From Coriobacteriia bacterium (GTDB taxonomy: Bacteria > Actinomycetota > Coriobacteriia > Anaerosomatales > PALSA-660): a stretch of DNA of 64,000 bases. The position numbers were made by a program, and so were the translations under genes. The stretch is taken from contig JAUSAU010000047.1 of the NCBI GenBank assembly GCA_030652345.1, positions 1-64,000 of the forward strand, in the 5' to 3' direction. Below, in pieces: positions 18,904 to 28,045 of the stretch (position 1 is the first letter of the stretch; every line of letters begins with the position of its first letter). Below the pieces are notes generated by a model. The model was given only the letters and a program-made list of their open reading frames with translations, was not told the origin of the DNA and made no database searches.

Positions 18904-19768
18904 ACAGAAGCGCGGTCTTGGTCGCGGGCTTGCCGCCCTGATCCCCGGAGGAGGCCAGGTCGGCCCCGAGGAGACACTGGAACTCCCGGTTGCCGCCATC
19001 TCACCGAATCCGAATCAGCCTCGCACGGTGATCGTGCAGGAGAAGATCGACGAGCTGGCTGACTCGATCGGAAAGGTCGGCGTATTGCAGCCGATAATCG
19101 TCCGCCCCCACAGCGACGGGTACCAGATCATCGCAGGTGAGCGGCGCTGGCGGGCGGCGAAGGCCGCCGGCCTGGAGAAGGTCCCGGTCCGCATCATGAA
19201 CTCCGACGACGGAGAGTCGCTGGAACTCGCGCTCATCGAGAACCTTCAGCGAAGTGACCTGAACGCGATGGAAGAAGCGCACGGCTTCCGGCGTCTGCTC
19301 ACCGGGCACCAGATGACACAGGCAGAGCTCGCCAGCAAGGTATCGAAGTCCCGGTCGGCGATCGCGAACACGCTGCGCCTCCTGGACCTTCCCGATGAGG
19401 TACAGGAGATGCTCGCGAACGACACGCTGACCCCCGGTCACGCACGCGCCGTCCTCTCCATCCCGGAAGAGGAGAAGCGTCTTCGTCTTGCGAAGAAGAT
19501 CGTGGACGAGGGGCTCTCCGTTCGCGAGGCTGAGCAACTCGCCCGCCTGTTCGCGGCCGGGCAGAGTGCGGATCGCGCCGCCCGGCCGGTGTCACCCAAG
19601 TCTTACAAGATAGTCGCACGGAAGTTGCGTCGACTACTGGCGACCAACGTTCGCGTCCGCCAGACTGCGAACAAGGGCAAGATCGAGATCGACTTCATGG
19701 GGGAAGAGGAGCTCGAGCGGATCTACCGCATGCTCACCGAAGGGCCCGACGAGAACGAGGTGATGTAG
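18896..19768 (+). CDS. parB: Chromosome-partitioning protein ParB (Spo0J), CTPase-type DNA clamp
   Basis: Binds parS and spreads as a CTP-dependent clamp. The 290 residues show the N-terminal GLGRGLAALIPGGG, the ParB/Srx nuclease-like domain with NPNQPR, the GERRWRAAKAAGL CTP-binding box, the SLELALIENLQRSDLNAMEEA stretch, a helix-turn-helix (MTQAELASKVSKSRSAIANTLRLL) and a C-terminal dimerisation domain. The GTG start at 18896 lies inside the end of parA. Its two cognate parS sites are 1.6-1.7 kb upstream. Confidence 0.95.
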   Translation: MSEQKRGLGRGLAALIPGGGQVGPEETLELPVAAISPNPNQPRTVIVQEKIDELADSIGKVGVLQPIIVRPHSDGYQIIAGERRWRAAKAAGLEKVPVRIMNSDDGESLELALIENLQRSDLNAMEEAHGFRRLLTGHQMTQAELASKVSKSRSAIANTLRLLDLPDEVQEMLANDTLTPGHARAVLSIPEEEKRLRLAKKIVDEGLSVREAEQLARLFAAGQSADRAARPVSPKSYKIVARKLRRLLATNVRVRQTANKGKIEIDFMGEEELERIYRMLTEGPDENEVM

Positions 19769-20065
19769 ATGTCTCGCCGCATGGAATATTTTGTCATCGG
19801 ATGCATCGTCGGTGCGGTCGCCGGAGTGGTCGGAGGTCTGCTCATCGCTCCCTTCAGTGGCGCTGAGGCGCGCCGCCGGCTCGGCGAGAGGGCTCGCAGG
19901 GCGGCCGAAGTCGCTCGTGACGTCGCAGACCGCGCTGAAGAGACCGCCGAGGTCCTCGGAGAGCGGGTCGAGCACTACCTCGGCCGCGATGAGGAGATCG
20001 CTTGGCGCAAGGTCCGGGAGATCCGGGAAGGCGTGGAGCGCTACACACAGGCCCAGGCCCTCTGA
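19769..20065 (+). CDS. YtxH-type small membrane protein
   Basis: 98 residues: one N-terminal membrane segment with Gly-rich packing (FVIGCIVGAVAGVVGGLLIAPFSG, residues ~7-30), then a long charged amphipathic helix (EARRRLGERARRAAEVARDVADRAEETAEVLGE). This is the YtxH layout; the molecular role is not known. It starts immediately after the parB stop, so it is probably cotranscribed with parAB. Confidence 0.75.
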   Translation: MSRRMEYFVIGCIVGAVAGVVGGLLIAPFSGAEARRRLGERARRAAEVARDVADRAEETAEVLGERVEHYLGRDEEIAWRKVREIREGVERYTQAQAL

Positions 20066-20121
20066 GTCGTGTCAGAGCGCCGCGGTAGCCTCTCCTCGAA
20101 CCCGCAGGGAGGGGATCGGCC

Positions 20122-22881
20122 GTGGCAATGAGGGTCATCACCGGGCGCCCGGGCGCCGGGACGTCACTCGCGATCGACGACGAAGTGCGTCAGGCGCTGT
20201 CGGCGGGGATGTCGGCATGCCTGCTTGTCCCGACGCTGCCTGACGTCCGAAGGGCACAGAGTCGCTTGGCGGGTGACCTGCCCGTCGGCCTCCAGGTGGC
20301 CCAGCTCGACCGGTTCATCGAGACGGAGTGGACACTTCGCGGCGATGGTCGCCGGCTGGTCGACCGCTTGGAACGCCGCATCCTGCTCTCGCGCGCGTGG
20401 GACGCCACTTCCGGCGGGGCCGCCCTTCGCAGTGGGCTCCACGATCTGCTCGCCACGCTCGTCAGGCTTGCAGCCGCGCATGGCGTCGAGCACGCGCGCG
20501 CCGTGCCGACTGGTCCGGCCGGGCGCGTGGTGCACGTTCTGGAGCGCTACTTCGGCGACCTTGCCGCCGCCGGCCTCATAGAGCCGGGGTCGGCGGCCCA
20601 CGCCCTCTCCCGCACGCCCTGTTCACCGGCGGGACTCGTAGCCGTGTCCGGCTTCACGGATCTCGATCCCGCTCAGTGCGCTGTTCTCGCCACGTGGTCC
20701 GTACGATCCGACGTGGTAATCGCCGTGCCGTACGACGTGGGGGTGCCGGCCACAGAGGTCATCCGGACAGTGGTCGATCGTCTCGCATCGATGGGAGCGA
20801 CGCTCCAGCCACTGGAGCCGCGTGAGGCGATTCCCCCCGAGTTGGACGCACTTGCGCGGCGACTGTTCGGCCCCGGCACGCCGGTCCGCGCCGAGGGGCG
20901 GATCGAACTCGGGTTGGTGCAGGGAGCGGAGGCGGAGGCGCGGTTCCTGGCCCGGAGGGTGTCCCGGGCGGTCGCGGCCGGCATACCGGCTGAGAGGATC
21001 GCAGTGGCCTTCAGGGACCCGACGCGTCACTACCCGTGGCTGTCCAGGGCGCTGGGCGATGAGGGCGTCGGAGCCGACTACGATGTGTCGCTCCCGGTAG
21101 GGGAGACGCCCTTCGGCAGGGCGCTGCTCCAGCTCTGGGCATTCGCGACCGGCGGACATCGCCGCGTCGATCTGGCGGGATTCCTGAGGACACCCTTCTC
21201 CGGAGTCTCCCCGTCGGCTGTGGACGCGGCAGACGGGCGCTGGCGCTGGCATAGACGCGCCGACGGGCTTCGCCTGCTCGGCGACCTTCGCAGCGGCGAC
21301 GGGGGAGAGCGACTCATCACGGACATGGTTCGGGCGGCCGGTGAACCGCTGAACGCAGCGAGCGCGGCGACATGGCAGGAAATGGCAGATTGCCTGCTCG
21401 CGAACGCATATCCGGGTGATGCGCCCATCCTGGACGGCGCGGCACTCGTCGATGCGGCTGCCCACCGCGCTCTCGTGTCCGCCATCGACACGCTCGTGGA
21501 ACTCGGCGACGCCCTTCCGATCCACCTCATGGACGCATATCGCGCGTCCCGCGTCTCGCAGGCCGTTCTCGAACGTCCCGGCAACATCCAGGTACTCAGC
21601 GTCGACCGACTGCGCAGCAGGCAGTTCGACGTGGTGCTGATAGGCGGCTTGACCGCCGGCGAGTTCCCGCGAAGGGGAGCCGGCGACGTGCTCGAAGGCG
21701 ATGCCGTCCGGGAGGTTCTCGACGCATTCGGGGTCACCCACGACCAGTCGGAGGAGTCCGCCAGAGAGCGGTTGCTGTTCTATCTCGCGGCGACCAGGGC
21801 CCGGGAGACCCTCGTCCTGGTCCGACAGGAAGCGGACGAGGAGGGTAGGGGTCTGAGGCGTTCTATCTTCTGGGACGAGGTGCTGGACCTCTACCGGCCG
21901 GCCGGATCCGACGACGACACCGGCTGTCCCGTCTCCGATGAGCTCGTCATCCGGAGTCTGGCCGAGGAGGAGGGGCGGGTCGCGAGGTCGCGGACGCCTC
22001 GTGGCTGCATCGCCGACGACCGCGTGCGATCCCGCCTGGCGGCGGTCGATGTCGTCAGCGCGAGTGACATAGAGGCGTATCTGAGCTGTCCGTATGCATG
22101 GTTCGTCGAGCGGGTCCTGCGCCCCGGTCGACTCGATCTCGAGATCGACCCGCGGGTGCGCGGCGCACTCGTGCACGACGCACTCGCACGCTTCTACCTG
22201 GCCTGGCCGTGCGAGACGGGGAACGCCCGCGTCGGTCCCGCGAGCGTCTCCGGCGCTCTCGCGCTGGCCGACCGGATCGTCTCCGAGGTCCTTGCTGACG
22301 CGCCCGAGGCACGCACCCTGGACGAGGAGCAGACGCTCGGTTCGGTGCGCTCTCAAGCGGCGCGTCTCGTCGAGCGCGACGCCTCGTTCCTGCCGGCGTA
22401 CGCTCCCGTGGCTGTCGAGTGGTCGTTCGGGATGGACGATGATCCGCTCGACCTCGGCACGTTCAGGCTGAAGGGGCGTGCCGACCGCATCGACGAGGGC
22501 CCTGAGGGTATCGTCGTCATCGACTACAAGGGTTCGTCGGCGACCAAGCTGTCCGATCTCGAGAAGTACGGCAAGATCCAGCTGCAGCTCTACGCGATCG
22601 CAGCCGCCGCCGCGTTCGGGCGCCCCGTCGCCGGCGGGCTGTACCGGGCTCTGAGTACGACCCAGGATCGCGGGTTCTTCCTGCAGGGCATCGACGGCCC
22701 CGGCCTCACACGGACGGATGCTCTCGACGCCGCAGGAATCGAAGAGCTCCTCCGATCTGCCGTCGACACCGCCGCGCGCGCTGTCGAGGGCATGCGCGCC
22801 GCTGCCATCGAGCCTGCCCCCGATCCGAGGCGGTGCGCGTTCTGTACCGCCTCGGGATTCTGCGACGAGGTGCGACAGTGA
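20122..22881 (+). CDS. addB: AddB-like subunit of a helicase-nuclease (PD-(D/E)XK, Fe-S)
   Basis: 919-residue RecBCD-type double-strand-break repair subunit. The N-terminal nucleotide-binding loop is degenerate: GRPGAGTS, where the Walker lysine is replaced by Thr. An inactive helicase core follows (VLSVDRLRSRQFDVVLIGGLTAGEFP). The C-terminal nuclease has LKGRADRIDEG and VVIDYKG. Four cysteines, Cys656, Cys905, Cys908 and Cys914, match the C-Xn-C-X2-C-X5-C iron-sulfur signature of AddB. The GTG start at 20122 has GGAGGGG at 7-nt spacing. The stop overlaps the next gene by 4 bp. Confidence 0.85.
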   Translation: MAMRVITGRPGAGTSLAIDDEVRQALSAGMSACLLVPTLPDVRRAQSRLAGDLPVGLQVAQLDRFIETEWTLRGDGRRLVDRLERRILLSRAWDATSGGAALRSGLHDLLATLVRLAAAHGVEHARAVPTGPAGRVVHVLERYFGDLAAAGLIEPGSAAHALSRTPCSPAGLVAVSGFTDLDPAQCAVLATWSVRSDVVIAVPYDVGVPATEVIRTVVDRLASMGATLQPLEPREAIPPELDALARRLFGPGTPVRAEGRIELGLVQGAEAEARFLARRVSRAVAAGIPAERIAVAFRDPTRHYPWLSRALGDEGVGADYDVSLPVGETPFGRALLQLWAFATGGHRRVDLAGFLRTPFSGVSPSAVDAADGRWRWHRRADGLRLLGDLRSGDGGERLITDMVRAAGEPLNAASAATWQEMADCLLANAYPGDAPILDGAALVDAAAHRALVSAIDTLVELGDALPIHLMDAYRASRVSQAVLERPGNIQVLSVDRLRSRQFDVVLIGGLTAGEFPRRGAGDVLEGDAVREVLDAFGVTHDQSEESARERLLFYLAATRARETLVLVRQEADEEGRGLRRSIFWDEVLDLYRPAGSDDDTGCPVSDELVIRSLAEEEGRVARSRTPRGCIADDRVRSRLAAVDVVSASDIEAYLSCPYAWFVERVLRPGRLDLEIDPRVRGALVHDALARFYLAWPCETGNARVGPASVSGALALADRIVSEVLADAPEARTLDEEQTLGSVRSQAARLVERDASFLPAYAPVAVEWSFGMDDDPLDLGTFRLKGRADRIDEGPEGIVVIDYKGSSATKLSDLEKYGKIQLQLYAIAAAAAFGRPVAGGLYRALSTTQDRGFFLQGIDGPGLTRTDALDAAGIEELLRSAVDTAARAVEGMRAAAIEPAPDPRRCAFCTASGFCDEVRQ

Positions 22882-25800
22882 CCCTGCCGTCTCTCAACAC
22901 CCAGCAGGAGCGCGCCGCGTCGCGTCTCGCCGGCGACACGTTCGTGAGCGCCGGTGCCGGATCGGGCAAGACCCGCGTGCTCGCGGAGCGATTCGTCAGA
23001 GTCGTCCTGGACGCTGAAGAGCGGGGCGAGTCGGCGGCAGAGGCCTTGCGTCGCATCCTGCTGATCACATTCACCGACAAGGCGGCGGGGGAGCTCGGGG
23101 AACGTGTCCGGCTCGTGCTGCTCGACCGGGGTCGGCACGACCTGGCCAAGTCGGTCGACGAAGCGTGGATCTCGACCATCCACGGATTCTGCGCTCGCAT
23201 CGTGCGGCGCCACGCACTCGAGCTCGGTATCGATCCGGGGTTCGCGGTCCTCGTCGACCCTCAGACCGGCGTCGTCCGGCAACAGTCCTTCGAGCGGAGC
23301 GCTCGAGCGCTGGCGGGGACCGATCCGGGGGTCGCCGAACTCCTCGGTACCCACGGAGTCGCGTCAGTGCGCGACGCGGTGGCGCGCGGTCTCGATCAGG
23401 TGCGAGCGATGGGCCGCGACCCCGAACGGCTCGAGGTCCCCGAAGGGCGGGACTGCCTCACGGCGCTGAAGCAGGCACGCATCGAGCTCGAGGGATTGCT
23501 CGACGAGTATGTCGGCCTGCGCCCGCTGAAGGTCATCGTGCGCAACACCGACCTGCTGGTGGACATCGTTCCTCATCTGGGGACGCTGCTCGAGGCGTCA
23601 CGAGCCGACGGAGGGGCGACGTTGCCGACGGAGATCGTTGCGCTGGCGCGCGCGTATCCGTTCAAGCCTGCGAACGCGGCGAAGGGTCCCGAGAAGGACA
23701 TGACCGCCCGTCTGATGGAGTCGTTCGAGGAGCTGCTGTCGGCCGGCGTGGAGGAACTCTCGGCGCGTCACGCGGAGGGGTTCAAACGGCTGATCGCGGC
23801 CTATGGGGCGGCGTACACGGATGCGAAGGCCGCCCTGGGGGCTCTCGACTTCGAGGATATGCAGCTCTTGGCGGCGCAGTTGTTCGAGGAGCATCCCGAG
23901 ACGGCTCGGCGCTACGCCGCGCGTTTCCTCACCGCGATGGTGGACGAGTTCCAGGACACCAACGAGTTGCAGCTCCGCGTCGTCGAACCGATCACGGAGG
24001 GCCGCCTGTGCGTCGTCGGAGACGACAAGCAGTCGATCTATGGCTTCCGCTTCGCCGACGTGGATGTGTTCCATGGCCGGCGCAGCGCCCAGGAGTCGTC
24101 TGACAGCGACGGGGCCTGCAGTCTGTCGGTGAACTACCGCTCGCACGGCGACCTGCTCGAGGCGATCAACAGCATCTTCGGACGTGAGCCCTTCTTCCCC
24201 GGGGACTTCCTGTGCCTTGAGCCGGGGCGCACGAGCGGCTGGGTCGTGCCGCTGCCGGAAGGTGCGTCGCGCACCGAGGTCGTCCTGGTGGAACGCCGGG
24301 GCTGGGAGGGCGTGCACGCCCGTGAGGTCGAAGCTGCGGCCCTCGCCCGACGGATCGGGGCACTCGTCGCGGCCGGCACCTCGCCGGGCGACATCGTCGT
24401 CCTGATGCGGCAGATGACCCAGGCGCGCACCTACATCCGGGCACTGCGTGCACAAGGCCTCGATGTCAGCGCCGAGTCGTCCGGCGGATTCTTCTCGTCT
24501 CCCGAGATCGCCGACGTGCGGGCGCTGCTCCGGACGCTCGCGAACCCATCCGATGGTGAGGCTGTCGTAGCGCTGCTCGCCGGCGGGCTGGGCGGTGTGT
24601 CCGATGACGGACTGTTCCTGCTCGCCCGGGCGACCGAGAGCCGCGAGGGGCTCTGGGATGCGGTCGCGCGCGCCACGGCGCTCGAGCTCGCAGTGTCGGA
24701 CACCGCGCGCTGCACACTGGTCCATGCCACCATCACGGACCTGCGGGCCCGGCAGGGGAGGGATCGGCTCGCCGACATACTTCTGGACGCCGCGGCGGCG
24801 CTCGCCCCCGGAGGCGGCTGCTTCGCTCATGACGGGGCGTGGGCGAACCTGCGCAAGGCCGCGAGGATCGCGGGCGAGTTCGAGCGCGTGGCACAGGCCG
24901 ATCCGGCGGCATTCCTCCGGCACCTGGATGACCGGGAGGCGTTCGTGAAGCGTGAGGCCTCCGCCTCCGTCGCGTCCGAGGCGGGTTCGGCCATCCGCGT
25001 CATGACGGTCCACGCAGCCAAGGGACTCGAGTTTCCCGTGGTCGCCGTGGCGGATCTCGGTCACGCCCCCAAACGCGACAGCGACACGCTCGCCGTGGTC
25101 AAGCACGACTCCCGGGCCCGGGCGGTCGCACGGCTGCCCAAGTCCTTCGGCGATGACCTTCCGCTGTCGTCGTCGTATACGGACGCCCTCTTGGCGCAGG
25201 CGGACCGCGCGGCGCTCGAGGAGAAGCGCGTCTTCTATGTCGCATGCACGCGTGCGGAGGAGCTGCTGATCCTCTCGGGCGTGAGTGACCTCGACAAGGC
25301 GCCGGGCGCGACGCTCGCGATCGATCTCGTCAGGCGTTCGCTGGGCGTCGTGGCCGACGGAGCCTGCGACGTCCCGGGGTGCACCGTCTCGATACACACG
25401 CCCGATGACCCCGATGCCGTCGACCTGTTACCCGAGACGCGAGCGAGTTCCTCCGGGCCCGAGGGTCCGGACGCAGGCGCCCTCTGCGATCCCAAGCCCG
25501 TCGTGCGCGCCGTCCTGGCCATGGCGCCGCCCGCAGACCTCTCCTATACGGCACTCGATGTCTACGAGCGCTGCCCCTACCGCTTCTACGCCGAGCGCGT
25601 CGTAGGCATCACGTCTCTGGATGGCGCCGGCGGCGGGGGAGGACCGCGAGGCCTCGGACTCGCGGTGCATGGGGCGCTGCAGTTGCTGGCCGGCGGTACC
25701 GAGCCGGACGACGAGCGGCTCAAGGCCCTGGCACGCTACCATCGGCTTGACGCCGACGAGACCCTCCGACTCGCGGACGCTGTCGCAGCGTTCAGGAACT

Positions 25801-26276
25801 CCCCGGCGGCGGCACTCGCAGCAGGGAGGGGCGCTCCCGAGGTTCGGTTCGTCGCATCGGCCGGCGGCGGAGTGCTCGTCGGCACGCTCGACCTGCTGGT
25901 CCGTGACGGTGACGTGGCGACAGTCATCGACTACAAGACGGGTGCATCAGAGCTCGCCGCCTCGGACGCCCGTGATCGATTCGTCCGGCAAGCGGAGGTC
26001 TACGCTCTCGCGCTCCTGCGCAGCGGGTGTCGCCGCGTCGACGTTCGGTTCGTGGAGGTCGAACGCTCGGCACGGGAGACGACGTTCTCGTTCACGCCCC
26101 GCGATGCCGACTCCATCGAGGCCCGGGTGGCCGCAGTCATAGCGGGAATCGCCGGCGAGCGGTTCCCCCGGCTGCGGCGCTTCGATGCGAACGCATGCTC
26201 GGACTGCTGCGTGTCAGGGTCGCTGTGCCCGATCGTCCATCCGCACACGAAGAGGACCCGACGCGGCACCTCGTAG
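22878..26276 (+). CDS. addA: AddA-like UvrD-family helicase-nuclease subunit
   Basis: 1132-residue superfamily 1A helicase fused to a RecB-type nuclease; it pairs with the preceding AddB-like protein to process double-strand ends. Motifs: Walker A SAGAGSGKTRVLAERF, LITFTDKAAGEL (Ia), MVDEFQDTNELQL (II), GDDKQSIYGFR (III), VMTVHAAKGLEFPVV (V) and YVACTRAEELL (VI). The C-terminal nuclease shows GTLDLLVRDGD and VIDYKTG. Cys899, Cys1107, Cys1110 (with Cys1111) and Cys1117 form an extra AddB-like Cys set. The GTG start at 22878 overlaps the addB stop; the longer frame is rejected. Confidence 0.88.
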   Translation: MTLPSLNTQQERAASRLAGDTFVSAGAGSGKTRVLAERFVRVVLDAEERGESAAEALRRILLITFTDKAAGELGERVRLVLLDRGRHDLAKSVDEAWISTIHGFCARIVRRHALELGIDPGFAVLVDPQTGVVRQQSFERSARALAGTDPGVAELLGTHGVASVRDAVARGLDQVRAMGRDPERLEVPEGRDCLTALKQARIELEGLLDEYVGLRPLKVIVRNTDLLVDIVPHLGTLLEASRADGGATLPTEIVALARAYPFKPANAAKGPEKDMTARLMESFEELLSAGVEELSARHAEGFKRLIAAYGAAYTDAKAALGALDFEDMQLLAAQLFEEHPETARRYAARFLTAMVDEFQDTNELQLRVVEPITEGRLCVVGDDKQSIYGFRFADVDVFHGRRSAQESSDSDGACSLSVNYRSHGDLLEAINSIFGREPFFPGDFLCLEPGRTSGWVVPLPEGASRTEVVLVERRGWEGVHAREVEAAALARRIGALVAAGTSPGDIVVLMRQMTQARTYIRALRAQGLDVSAESSGGFFSSPEIADVRALLRTLANPSDGEAVVALLAGGLGGVSDDGLFLLARATESREGLWDAVARATALELAVSDTARCTLVHATITDLRARQGRDRLADILLDAAAALAPGGGCFAHDGAWANLRKAARIAGEFERVAQADPAAFLRHLDDREAFVKREASASVASEAGSAIRVMTVHAAKGLEFPVVAVADLGHAPKRDSDTLAVVKHDSRARAVARLPKSFGDDLPLSSSYTDALLAQADRAALEEKRVFYVACTRAEELLILSGVSDLDKAPGATLAIDLVRRSLGVVADGACDVPGCTVSIHTPDDPDAVDLLPETRASSSGPEGPDAGALCDPKPVVRAVLAMAPPADLSYTALDVYERCPYRFYAERVVGITSLDGAGGGGGPRGLGLAVHGALQLLAGGTEPDDERLKALARYHRLDADETLRLADAVAAFRNSPAAALAAGRGAPEVRFVASAGGGVLVGTLDLLVRDGDVATVIDYKTGASELAASDARDRFVRQAEVYALALLRSGCRRVDVRFVEVERSARETTFSFTPRDADSIEARVAAVIAGIAGERFPRLRRFDANACSDCCVSGSLCPIVHPHTKRTRRGTS

Positions 26277-26286
26277 GGACCAGCCG

Positions 26287-27330
26287 TCAGTCTCTCTCGT
26301 CGGTCTCCGCGCGCTGTCGCAGCTGCCCGCATGCCGCATCGATGTCGGCGCCGCGTTCCACCCGCACCGACGCCTGGACGCCCACGCGGAGCAGGGCGTC
26401 CCGGAAGACGACCGCGCGATCACGGGTCGAACGGGTCAGCCCGCTGCCCTCCACCGGGTTCACCGGGATGAGGTTGACGTGCACGAGCATCCCCCGGGCG
26501 AATGCCAGCAGCTCGTCCAGTTCCTTGTCAGTGTCGTTCACGCCCGAGGCGAGCGCGTACTCGAGCGTGGGGCGGCGTCCCGTCGTCTCCGCGTACGAGA
26601 CGAGCGCGGCTCGCAACTCCGGGATGCGGATGCCGCGGACTCCCGGCATGAGGGTGTCTCTGGTCGCCTGCACGGCGGAGTGGAGTGAGACGGCCAGCGT
26701 GAACTGCTCGGGCTCGGTCGCGAAACGACGGATGCCGGCGAGCAGCCCGCACGTCGAGACGGTCAGGTGGCGAGCGCCGATCCCGAGCCCGTCCTCCGCG
26801 TTCATCAGCCGCACTCCGGAGATCAGGGCGTCGTAGTTCGCGAACGGCTCGCCCTGTCCCATGGCGACGGCATTGGTGACGCGGACGCCGTAGTCCGTCG
26901 CGACGAGGCGGACCTGCGCCTCCATCTCGCCCGCCGTGAGATCGCGCGTCAGTCCGGAGCGGCCCGTGGCGCAGAACGTGCAGCCCATAGCGCAGCCGGC
27001 CTGTGTGGAGAAGCACACGGTGAGGCGCTCTCCGTCGGGCAGCCCGACCGTCTCGACGGAGACTCCGTCGGCGAACCGGACGAGGTACTTCCGGGTCCCG
27101 TCCCGCGACTGCTGCCGAGTGAGGATCTCGGGCGTACAGAGCGCGAATCGCCGTGTCATCTTCTCCCGCAGAGCGGCGGGAAGGTCGGACATCTCGTCGA
27201 ACGAGGCGACACTGCGCGCGTGGATCCAGCGGAAGACCTGCGACGCGCGGAAGCGCGGCTCGCCCATCGCGACGAGTTCCGTCTCCAGGGCGGAGCGCAG
27301 CAGTGATGTGATGTCGGTGAGCGGGTCCAT
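26287..27330 (-). CDS. rlmN: 23S rRNA (adenine-2503-C2) methyltransferase, radical SAM
   Basis: Radical-SAM enzyme methylating A2503 of 23S rRNA (and A37 of some tRNAs in E. coli). 347 aa. The Fe-S motif is CAMGCTFCATG, and the C-terminal partner cysteine lies near ...ERGADIDAACGQL. Also present are GQGEPFANYDALISG and VSLHSAVQATRDTLMP. It is convergent with addA, 10 bp apart. The start codon is ATG at 27330. Confidence 0.94.
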   Translation of the reverse strand: MDPLTDITSLLRSALETELVAMGEPRFRASQVFRWIHARSVASFDEMSDLPAALREKMTRRFALCTPEILTRQQSRDGTRKYLVRFADGVSVETVGLPDGERLTVCFSTQAGCAMGCTFCATGRSGLTRDLTAGEMEAQVRLVATDYGVRVTNAVAMGQGEPFANYDALISGVRLMNAEDGLGIGARHLTVSTCGLLAGIRRFATEPEQFTLAVSLHSAVQATRDTLMPGVRGIRIPELRAALVSYAETTGRRPTLEYALASGVNDTDKELDELLAFARGMLVHVNLIPVNPVEGSGLTRSTRDRAVVFRDALLRVGVQASVRVERGADIDAACGQLRQRAETDERD

Positions 27331-27387
27331 GGGGGCACTGTAGCGCAGAGCGCCGACGGGGGTCGGAGCCGTGCCGGGGTGAACGGA

Positions 27388-27417
27388 AGAGGCGCGCCCC
27401 GCGGGGGACGCGCCTCT
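27388..27417 (-). terminator. Terminator after rubrerythrin gene
   Basis: Inverted repeat AGAGGCGCG (27388-27396) / CGCGCCTCT (27409-27417) extended inward by CCCC/GGGG around a short bulge and loop. It lies 24 bp beyond the rubrerythrin stop on the minus strand. Confidence 0.7.
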
Positions 27418-27440
27418 CGTCGGTGCGATGTCACGCAGTG

Positions 27441-27947
27441 CTAGCCCTCGACGTCGCCGAGCGCCTTCTCGTACGCCTGGTGGTGCTTGTCCTCGAACCC
27501 GCCCACAGCGCGGAAGAAATGGGCGATCTCGGGATGGCCCTCCGCCTCCGCCTCTTCGGCGAAGTTCGGGTACATCTCGCGGAACTCGTAGCCCTCGCCC
27601 TCGATCGCGGCCTTGAGGTTCGTCGCGGTCTCCCCGAAGCCTCCCAGATACGCGAGGTGACCGAGTGCGTGAGCCGTCTCCTCAGCCGCTGCGGTGTTGA
27701 ACGCATCGACGGCGCTCGCGGCGCCCTCGAGCTCAGCGATGCGCGACCACAGCGTGTAGCGACGATTGGCCTGGGACTCGCCGGCGAAGGCGGCCTTCAG
27801 GTTCTCGAGCGTCTTGGATCCGGCCAGGTCGCCGGGGCCCTCGTAGGGGAGGAAGAACGCCTGCGGAGCGCCGCACACCGGGCACTTCTCCGGCGCGGGA
27901 CCGACATGGTAGTAGCCGCAGCTCTTGCAGCGGTAGGACTGGACCAT
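27441..27947 (-). CDS. Reverse rubrerythrin (rubredoxin domain first)
   Basis: Non-haem iron peroxidase of anaerobes that reduces hydrogen peroxide. 168 aa. The rubredoxin-like FeCys4 domain is at the N-terminus (CKSCGYY...CPVCGAP, residues ~7-26), the reverse of classical rubrerythrin. The ferritin-like di-iron domain follows: AGESQANRRYTLW, AAAEETAHALGHL, EFREMYPNFAEEAEAEG and GFEDKHHQAYEKAL supply the Glu/His ligands. It is flanked on both sides by terminator hairpins, so it is probably a single-gene transcript. It fits an oxygen-sensitive lifestyle. Confidence 0.9.
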   Translation of the reverse strand: MVQSYRCKSCGYYHVGPAPEKCPVCGAPQAFFLPYEGPGDLAGSKTLENLKAAFAGESQANRRYTLWSRIAELEGAASAVDAFNTAAAEETAHALGHLAYLGGFGETATNLKAAIEGEGYEFREMYPNFAEEAEAEGHPEIAHFFRAVGGFEDKHHQAYEKALGDVEG

Positions 27948-27976
27948 CGGATGGTCTCCTTTCGTTTCAGGGACGA

Positions 27977-28002
27977 AGAGCGCCCCTCAGACGGGGCGCT
28001 CT
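27977..28002 (-). terminator. Terminator after the HtrA-type protease gene
   Basis: AGAGCGCCCC / GGGGCGCTCT, perfect 10-bp arms with a 6-nt loop, 43 bp after the protease stop on the minus strand and upstream of the rubrerythrin gene. Confidence 0.7.
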
Positions 28003-28045
28003 CTCTCAGTATTCCCGACTCGTGGCGGACCGTGACGTGTCGCCC

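Noticed and set aside
23598..25397. 599-codon minus-strand open frame
   Set aside because: Antisense shadow of the addA-like helicase, whose motifs are intact on the plus strand. The same applies to the frame at 20623-22356 opposite addB.
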